Part shown: positions 14,007 through 18,890 of the stretch, piece after piece
How the letters are laid out: each line of letters starts with the position of its first letter
Numbering within the stretch: position 1 is the first letter of the stretch
Assembly (NCBI GenBank): GCA_964639935.1
Contig: CAZXGT010000032.1
Span: forward strand, 1-18,890
Length of the DNA: 18,890 nucleotides
Reading direction: 5' to 3'
Origin: CALNYS01 sp964639935
GTDB taxonomy: Bacteria; Planctomycetota; Phycisphaerae; Phycisphaerales; UBA1924
Translations under genes and position numbers: made by a program
Notes under the pieces: model-generated
What the model saw: only the letters and a program-made list of their open reading frames with translations
The model's database searches: none
What the model was told of the DNA's origin: nothing

Positions 14007-16712
14007 TTATTTCTGGGAGCGCGCGTCGAGTTCCCTGAGTCGTGTCTCGAGCGATTCGAGGCGCTCTCGGAGCTGGCTTTCGGTTTGATCGGAGGCGAGG
14101 GCGGCGGCGAGGCGGTCGGCGGCTCGGCCGGCGTCGTCGCGGTGGACGGGATGGTTGAAGGAGCGGGCGACGCGTCGCATGAGCTCGACGCCGCGTTCGT
14201 CCTCGATCTCGACGAGGGCGGAGAGCGCGGCGCGGCGGGCGCGGGCCTCGCGCTGGTCCTCGACGTGGGGCGAGACGGCGTCGTAGGCCGTCGCGCGGTC
14301 GTGATGGGCAAGGGCCGCGACGGCCGTCATCGCGACGGGGCGCGTGCGGCTGTTGGTTCCGACCTCGACGAAGGGGAGGATGAGCTCGAGCCCGGCCGGC
14401 TCGTCCAGAGCGGCGATGGCTCTGATGGCGGCGCGGCGGACCTCGTCGTCGCGGCTCTCGACGTCGAGGGCCATGGCGAGGAGCTCGAGATCCCTCGGCT
14501 CGCCGTGGTTTCCGAGGGCGGTGATGGCGGCGGTCTGGACGCCCCAGGGGGCTGAGCGGTCGATGGCGAGGCGGCGGTGCTCCTGGAGAACGCTCCTGGC
14601 GTCGGCGTCCGCGGCGTCGAGCGCGCGGATCGCCGCCTGGCGGACGCGGGCGTCCTCGCGCTTGTCGGCGGCGATCGAGAGGAGGGCGCCTGGGGCCTCG
14701 TGGTCCGAGAGCGCCGCCGCGGCGGCCTGACGAACCGTGCGCGGGGTTTCGGGGTCGAAGAGCGCCTCGACGAGGTGGTCGGTCGCTGCATCGCCGGCCC
14801 CGGCGAGGGCTCGCGCGGCGATGATCCGCGCCGGGACGGTGGGGCCGTGGGCGAGCTGGTTGGCGAGCCAGCGCTCGGGCATCTCGAGCGTGAGGTGCTT
14901 GAGCACGTGGAGCTCGGGGTCGACGACGACCATCGCCGGCTCGCGGTCGAGGTCGATGGTTCGCTCGTGGCGGACGGCGTTGGCGTCGATGCTGATCTCG
15001 TGGGTCTCGCCGTCGGCGGTCGCGACGTGGATGGGCAGCTTGAAGGCGAAGGCGGGGACGAACTCGTCGACGCGCTGGGTCTGCTCGACGACGAGGTGAA
15101 GCTGCCGGGTGGAGAGGTCGTAGCTGCCCGTCACGGTCACCGCCGGAATGCCCGGGCGGTGGACCCACTGGTTGAAGAAGCGGTCGAGGGAGAGGCCGGA
15201 GACGTCCTCGAACACCTCGCGGAGGTCGCTCGTCTCGACGGTGTCGAACTTGAAGCGGTCGACATACTCGGCCGTGGCGTTGAAGAAGGTTTCGTCGCCG
15301 AGCTTCATGCGGAGCATGTGGAGGATGCTGGCGCCCTTGGGGTAGGGATTGGAGCGGCGGCGGAAGACCTCCCACGGGTGCTCGTAGCGGCGGGAGACCA
15401 TGGCGGGGCGGCGGGTGGACGCCTCGTCCTCGAGGGTGTCGAGGCGGGCGACGCGGTCCATGTTCGCGAGCATCCGGGCGAGATAGCCCTCGTCCCAACC
15501 CTCGTCAGCCTCCTCCCAGAGCGCGGTGGAGTAGGTGGCCCAGCCCTCGTTGAGCCAGATGTGGGCCCAGCTCTCGCAGGTGATGAGGTCGCCGAACCAC
15601 TGATGCCCGAGCTCGTGGGCGATGAGGCCCTCGAGGTCGTCGTCGATGAGGTCCTTGGCGGAGTAGATGGCGGTGTCGTACATGGTTGTGGCGGCGGTGT
15701 TCTCCATGCCTCCGGCGCCGAAGTTGTAGACGACGAGCTGGGCGTATCGGTCCCAGGGGTAGGGCTCGCCGAAGCGGTCCTCGAAGACTCTGACCATGTC
15801 GGCGGTCATGCCATAGGTGCCCTGAACGTCTCCAGCGCGCCCGGGCGGGACGTAGACGGGCATGGGGAGCTCTTCGGTCCCGACGTCCACGACGTCGAAC
15901 TGTCCGACGATCAGGCTCACGAGGTAGGCGGGGTGGTCCTTGTCCTGCAGCCAGTGGGCGGTCCGGCGGCCGTTTCGGACTTCTTCGGAGACCAGGCGCC
16001 CGTTAGCGCTTGCGGTGAAGTCCTCGGGGACGGTGATGATGATCTCGGTGGTGAGGCGTTCGTTGGGCGAGTCGTGGGTGGCGAACCAGTGGCGGTTGGT
16101 TTCCGGCTGGCCCTGGGTGTGGATCTGCGGGGCGCGTCCGGGCCAGCCGTCCTGCTCCGGCGTCCAGAAGAGCCCGTCGGCGGGGTCGGTCAGGGTGTAC
16201 TCGAGGCGGACGCCGACGGTCTGATCGGGCTCGATGGGCTCGGCGAAGCGGATCTGGAGGCGATTGCCGTCATAGCTGGTGGACTCGACCTCGGCGCCCT
16301 GGACGCCGGTGATCTCGCCGAAGGAGAAGTCGAGCGCGTCGAGGCCGAGGGTTTCGATTGGCCCTGCGATGGGGGAAAAGGTGAGGGTCTCGACGGCGTC
16401 CATCGTGGGCCGATTCATGTCGGGGATGTCGAGCTCGAGGCGCATGTGGTGGAGATCGACGTGACGATGGGGTGCGTAGTTGAGCAGGTCGCGACCGGTG
16501 GCCTCGTCGTAGGCGGCGATGTGGTAGCCGCGGGTGGCCATGAGCTTTCCGCTCATGCACTCGCACTCGATCTCGGAGAATCTTCCGAGATCGGCGTGGG
16601 CGGCGTGGGGCGGGAGCGTGGCGGCGGCGGAGAGGCCGAGAATCCACGCGGCGTGGGCCGCGAACGCGGGCCGGGCGGCGGAGCGGTGGGAGGGGACGCG
16701 TCGATTGATCAT
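14007..16712 (-). CDS. Exported M1-family zinc aminopeptidase with C-terminal HEAT repeats
   Basis: 901 residues. Residues 1-40 are a signal peptide with a basic start, a hydrophobic AAWILGLSAAATLP core and an AHA cleavage site. AAGGA lies eight bases before the ATG. The M1 catalytic part spans about 60-620: the exopeptidase motif GGMEN at 334-338, zinc site HELGH at 366-370 with the third ligand E389 (LNEGWA) 18 residues on, and the probable catalytic Tyr Y457 (YPKGAS). M1 enzymes remove N-terminal residues from peptides. After about residue 620 come repeated helical pairs of HEAT type (RIIAARALAGAGD, VRQAAAAALSD, VRQAAIRALDA, VRRAAIRAIAALD, ARRAALSALVEIED), then a coiled coil at about 875-900 (ESQLRERLESLETRLRELD). 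Typical M1 enzymes end in a helical domain; here it is HEAT-like. Location outside the cytoplasm is inferred from the signal. Confidence 0.93.
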   Translation of the reverse strand: MINRRVPSHRSAARPAFAAHAAWILGLSAAATLPPHAAHADLGRFSEIECECMSGKLMATRGYHIAAYDEATGRDLLNYAPHRHVDLHHMRLELDIPDMNRPTMDAVETLTFSPIAGPIETLGLDALDFSFGEITGVQGAEVESTSYDGNRLQIRFAEPIEPDQTVGVRLEYTLTDPADGLFWTPEQDGWPGRAPQIHTQGQPETNRHWFATHDSPNERLTTEIIITVPEDFTASANGRLVSEEVRNGRRTAHWLQDKDHPAYLVSLIVGQFDVVDVGTEELPMPVYVPPGRAGDVQGTYGMTADMVRVFEDRFGEPYPWDRYAQLVVYNFGAGGMENTAATTMYDTAIYSAKDLIDDDLEGLIAHELGHQWFGDLITCESWAHIWLNEGWATYSTALWEEADEGWDEGYLARMLANMDRVARLDTLEDEASTRRPAMVSRRYEHPWEVFRRRSNPYPKGASILHMLRMKLGDETFFNATAEYVDRFKFDTVETSDLREVFEDVSGLSLDRFFNQWVHRPGIPAVTVTGSYDLSTRQLHLVVEQTQRVDEFVPAFAFKLPIHVATADGETHEISIDANAVRHERTIDLDREPAMVVVDPELHVLKHLTLEMPERWLANQLAHGPTVPARIIAARALAGAGDAATDHLVEALFDPETPRTVRQAAAAALSDHEAPGALLSIAADKREDARVRQAAIRALDAADADARSVLQEHRRLAIDRSAPWGVQTAAITALGNHGEPRDLELLAMALDVESRDDEVRRAAIRAIAALDEPAGLELILPFVEVGTNSRTRPVAMTAVAALAHHDRATAYDAVSPHVEDQREARARRAALSALVEIEDERGVELMRRVARSFNHPVHRDDAGRAADRLAAALASDQTESQLRERLESLETRLRELDARSQK

Positions 16713-16766
16713 GTGGGTTGTTCCTTCGTTGGCCGGGCGGGGTTTGGTTGAACCCGCGAGCGCGGC

Positions 16767-16794
16767 TTGTGTTTCACTCCCGCGGGGCTACGAT
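16767..16794 (+). promoter_or_regulatory. Candidate promoter for pyrG (leaderless arrangement)
   Basis: TTGTGT (16767-16772) and TACGAT (16789-16794) are 16 bases apart. TACGAT ends five bases before the ATG at 16800, so transcription would begin at about the A of the start codon. There is no ribosome binding site before this ATG. This supports the long N-terminus of the protein over a start further in. Confidence 0.45.
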
Positions 16795-16795
16795 A
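16790..16795 (-). promoter_or_regulatory. Candidate -10 box for the M1 aminopeptidase, overlapping the pyrG -10
   Basis: Read on the minus strand the pyrG box region gives TATCGT (16795-16790), sharing five bases with TACGAT on plus. It would give the aminopeptidase gene a leader of about 70 bases with its AAGGA ribosome binding site. The arrangement copies the one between apt and the groES-like gene. Confidence 0.27.
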
Positions 16796-16799
16796 CATC

Positions 16800-18662
16800 A
16801 TGCCCACCGCGAATCCCTCGCATGGTCACCCACGCGAGAGCGACGCCGCTGAGAGCCGCAGCGTCGCTGAGATGATCGCCTCCGTTGGGCCTTCCGGCGA
16901 TGCATCCGAGTTCTACTCGCCCCTTCCGGACGGCTACGTCAAGGGCCGTCACAAGTACGTTGCGGTGTTCGGGACGGTGATGTCGGGCCTCGGGAAGGGG
17001 ATCTTCGCGTCGTCGCTGGCCAAGCTGCTCAAGGACAAGCGGCTGGTGGTGGCGCCGATCAAGCTCGAGGGCTATTTGAACATCGACGCGGGGACACTCA
17101 ACCCGTTCCGTCACGGGGAGGTCTTCGTGCTCGATGACGGGGCCGAGTGCGACATGGATCTCGGCACCTACGAGCGGATGCTCGATCAGAACCTCTCGCG
17201 GCGGAACTTCGTGACGAGCGGGCAGATCTACTCGGAGATCCTTCGGCGGGAGCGGCACGGGGGGTATCTCGGTCGCGACGTGCAGATGATCCCGCACGTG
17301 ACCGGCGAGGTGAAACGGAAGCTCCGCGAACTGGCGATGCACGGAGACGGCGAGAAGCCTGCGGACGTGGTGTTCGTGGAGGTCGGCGGCACCGCGGGCG
17401 ACCACGAGAACGCGTTCTACATCGAGGCGCTCCGCGAGCTGGCGTTCGAGGAGGGCGAGGACAACGTGTGCTTCGTCGCGCTCACCTACATCATTCAGCC
17501 GCCGGCCCTGGGCGAGCAGAAGTCCAAGGCGGCGCAGCTTGGCGTCAAGCGGCTGATGGAAGCGGGCGTTCAGCCGCACATCGTGGCGTGCCGCTCGTCA
17601 CATCCGATCACGGACACGGTGAAGCAGAAGATCGCGATGTTCTCGAACGTTCCGCTGACGCGGGTGTTCTCGATGCACGACCGTGAGAGCATCTATCTCA
17701 TCCCGCAGGCGTTGCGGGAGGGCGGGATCGATCGGGAGGTGCTTTCGATCCTCAAGCTGCACTCGCGGGTGGATGTCGCCCACGAGGATCGTGCTCGCGA
17801 GAGCTGGAACGCGTTCTACCAGCGGCTCGTGGCGCCGAAGAAGCATCGCCTGCGGGTCGGGATCACGGGCAAGTACGCGGCCGTTCGCGACGCGTACGCC
17901 TCGATCGAGAAGGCGGCGGAGCACTGCGGCGCGCACCTGGGGGTTGAGGCGGATCTCGAGTGGATCGAGACGACGGACATGAACGACGCGAGCGCGGCGA
18001 GGCGGCTTGAGGGGCTCGACGCGGTGATCGTTCCCGGCGGTTTCGGGGCCCGCGGCGTGGAGGGCAAGGTGGCGGTGGTGCGGCACTGCCGGGAGTCCGG
18101 CCTGCCCTACCTCGGCATCTGCCTGGGCTTCCAGGTGGCGGTGATCGAGTTCGCTCGGAACGTGCTCGGTCTCGACGACGCCAACTCCACCGAGATCGCC
18201 CCGGCGTGCGAGCATCCGATCATCAGCGAGCTGCCCGAGCAGAAGAAGATCGAGCAGCTCGGCGGGACGATGCGTCTCGGCGGGCAGGACGTGCTTCTCG
18301 AGCCCGGTTCGCTCGCTCATCATCTCTATGGCGGCAAGGAGAACGTCCGCCAGCGTTTCCGCCACCGCTACGAGGTCGATCCGGCGTACATCGATCGCAT
18401 CCATGAGGGCGGCATGCGTTTCAGCGGGCGCCATCCCGAGCACCCGATCATGCAGCTTCTCGAGCTCCCGCCCGAGGGCGATCCGAGCGGGCAGGGGCAC
18501 CCCTACTTCATCGCCGCACAGTTCCACCCGGAACTGACCGGGCGGCCGCTGCGTCCGCAGCCGCTGTTTATGGGCCTTCTCGCCGCGGCGATCCTTCGTC
18601 GTGATCCGAGGGCCGACGTCGGTCGCTGGCGCCGGCCGGTCGAGAATCCGCAGCCGGCCTGA
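16800..18662 (+). CDS. pyrG: CTP synthase (glutamine-hydrolysing), divergent sequence class
   Basis: 620 residues against the usual 535-555; about 48 extra residues precede the fold. The enzyme aminates UTP to CTP using ATP and ammonia from glutamine. Synthase domain: P-loop GTVMSGLGKGI (58-68), K88, magnesium ligands D120 (DMDLGTYER) and E194 (VEVGGTAGD). Amidotransferase domain: Cys nucleophile C441 (LGICLGFQ), H576 and E578 (QFHPE). Compared with the E. coli sequence, TGG before the P-loop is F57-G58-T59, D42 is E90, and KTKPTQ in the UTP-binding segment is KSKAAQ (241-245 region). HGEVFVLDDGAE, NSTEI and GGTMRLG are as in the family. I chose the ATG at 16800 because a promoter-like TACGAT lies five bases upstream; Met25 is the alternative. 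It diverges from the M1 gene. Confidence 0.95.
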   Translation: MPTANPSHGHPRESDAAESRSVAEMIASVGPSGDASEFYSPLPDGYVKGRHKYVAVFGTVMSGLGKGIFASSLAKLLKDKRLVVAPIKLEGYLNIDAGTLNPFRHGEVFVLDDGAECDMDLGTYERMLDQNLSRRNFVTSGQIYSEILRRERHGGYLGRDVQMIPHVTGEVKRKLRELAMHGDGEKPADVVFVEVGGTAGDHENAFYIEALRELAFEEGEDNVCFVALTYIIQPPALGEQKSKAAQLGVKRLMEAGVQPHIVACRSSHPITDTVKQKIAMFSNVPLTRVFSMHDRESIYLIPQALREGGIDREVLSILKLHSRVDVAHEDRARESWNAFYQRLVAPKKHRLRVGITGKYAAVRDAYASIEKAAEHCGAHLGVEADLEWIETTDMNDASAARRLEGLDAVIVPGGFGARGVEGKVAVVRHCRESGLPYLGICLGFQVAVIEFARNVLGLDDANSTEIAPACEHPIISELPEQKKIEQLGGTMRLGGQDVLLEPGSLAHHLYGGKENVRQRFRHRYEVDPAYIDRIHEGGMRFSGRHPEHPIMQLLELPPEGDPSGQGHPYFIAAQFHPELTGRPLRPQPLFMGLLAAAILRRDPRADVGRWRRPVENPQPA

Positions 18663-18681
18663 CCTTCTGGGCGGGGGCCCT

Positions 18682-18709
18682 TTCACATCGCGTTCACGGG
18701 GCGTACGCT
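18682..18709 (+). promoter_or_regulatory. Candidate promoter for the UPF0316 gene
   Basis: TTCACA (18682-18687) and TACGCT (18704-18709) are 16 bases apart in the 74-base gap after pyrG. This is the best -35/-10 pair in the window. The box lies 27 bases before the ATG, leaving room for the GGAG ribosome binding site at 18727-18730. Confidence 0.45.
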
Positions 18710-18736
18710 TCGCGCCCACCGGCCACGGAGCCCGCG

Positions 18737-18890
18737 ATGACGATGCCCATCTACCTTCCGCTGCTGATTTTTCTCGCCCGGATCGTCGACGTTTCGATCG
18801 GCACGATCCGGATCATGATGGTGATCGAGGGGCGGCGGCTGCTGGCGGCGACGCTGGGCTTCCTCGAGGTCGTGATCTGGATCCTTGCGG
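18737..18890 (+). CDS. UPF0316 / DUF2179-type membrane protein, N-terminal part (cut by window edge)
   Basis: Only the first 51 residues are inside the window. They are strongly hydrophobic and carry LIFLARIVDVSIGTIRIMMV, then EGRRLLAATLGFLEVVIWILA. I recognise this as the start of the UPF0316 family (YebE-type; DUF5698 membrane part usually followed by a DUF2179 domain). Its function is not established. GGAG lies six bases before the ATG at 18737; the next in-frame ATG is at 18743. Two membrane segments are visible, at about 5-28 and 34-51. Confidence 0.8.
   Translation, partial: MTMPIYLPLLIFLARIVDVSIGTIRIMMVIEGRRLLAATLGFLEVVIWILA

Noticed and set aside
14577..16751. A 724-residue plus-strand frame antisense to the M1 aminopeptidase
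   Set aside because: It is Val/Gly/Glu/Asp-rich with no motif. The opposite strand carries HEXXH, GGMEN and HEAT repeats in the right order.

Overview
This is a high-GC, almost fully coding stretch (no gap between genes exceeds about 140 bases) that looks like bacterial core chromosome. The best guess is a planctomycete of the Phycisphaerae type. The reasons are a secreted TIGR03790-like protein ending in a planctomycete-style dockerin (repeated DLNGDG...DLAxLIAAWG motifs), tandem PilZ proteins, and a mix of Shine-Dalgarno-led and apparently leaderless starts. The taxonomic call rests on recognition, not on a search. I see no mobile element, CRISPR array, phage gene or RNA gene.

Layout. Positions 1-848 (+) hold the 3' end of dnaX and, two bases later, ybaB. 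The usual third partner, recR, does not follow. Positions 859-4504 (-) carry a secreted TIGR03790/dockerin protein and, upstream of it, a secreted M28 metallopeptidase of the glutamate carboxypeptidase II type. The M28 gene diverges from a secreted gamma-glutamyltransferase (ggt, 4608-6407 +). ggt converges on trmB (6408-7109 -) with zero spacing. Two tandem paralogous PilZ genes (7246-8135 +) follow; the second has a degraded c-di-GMP motif. Then come apt (8170-8688 -) and a divergent run of four plus-strand genes: a groES-like gene, aroA (overlapping it by 14 bases), an MsbA-type ABC exporter and der. der converges on a large secreted M1 aminopeptidase with a HEAT-repeat tail (14007-16712 -). 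This gene diverges from a CTP synthase of an unusual sequence class (16800-18662 +). A UPF0316/DUF2179 membrane protein runs off the right edge.

Function. Most genes are housekeeping: replication clamp loading, tRNA modification, purine salvage, shikimate pathway, ribosome GTPase, CTP synthesis. Three different exopeptidases with export signals (M28, GGT, M1) suggest scavenging of extracytoplasmic peptides and gamma-glutamyl compounds. I do not see a clearly new multi-gene system.

The most unusual signals are small. Several starts have a -10-like hexamer (TACGAT, TAGACT, TACCAT) 5-8 bases before the ATG, implying leaderless mRNAs. Two divergent pairs share overlapping, symmetric -10 boxes. 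Converging genes end inside short inverted repeats. The CTP synthase departs from the family consensus at its P-loop and at the presumed UTP-binding segment.
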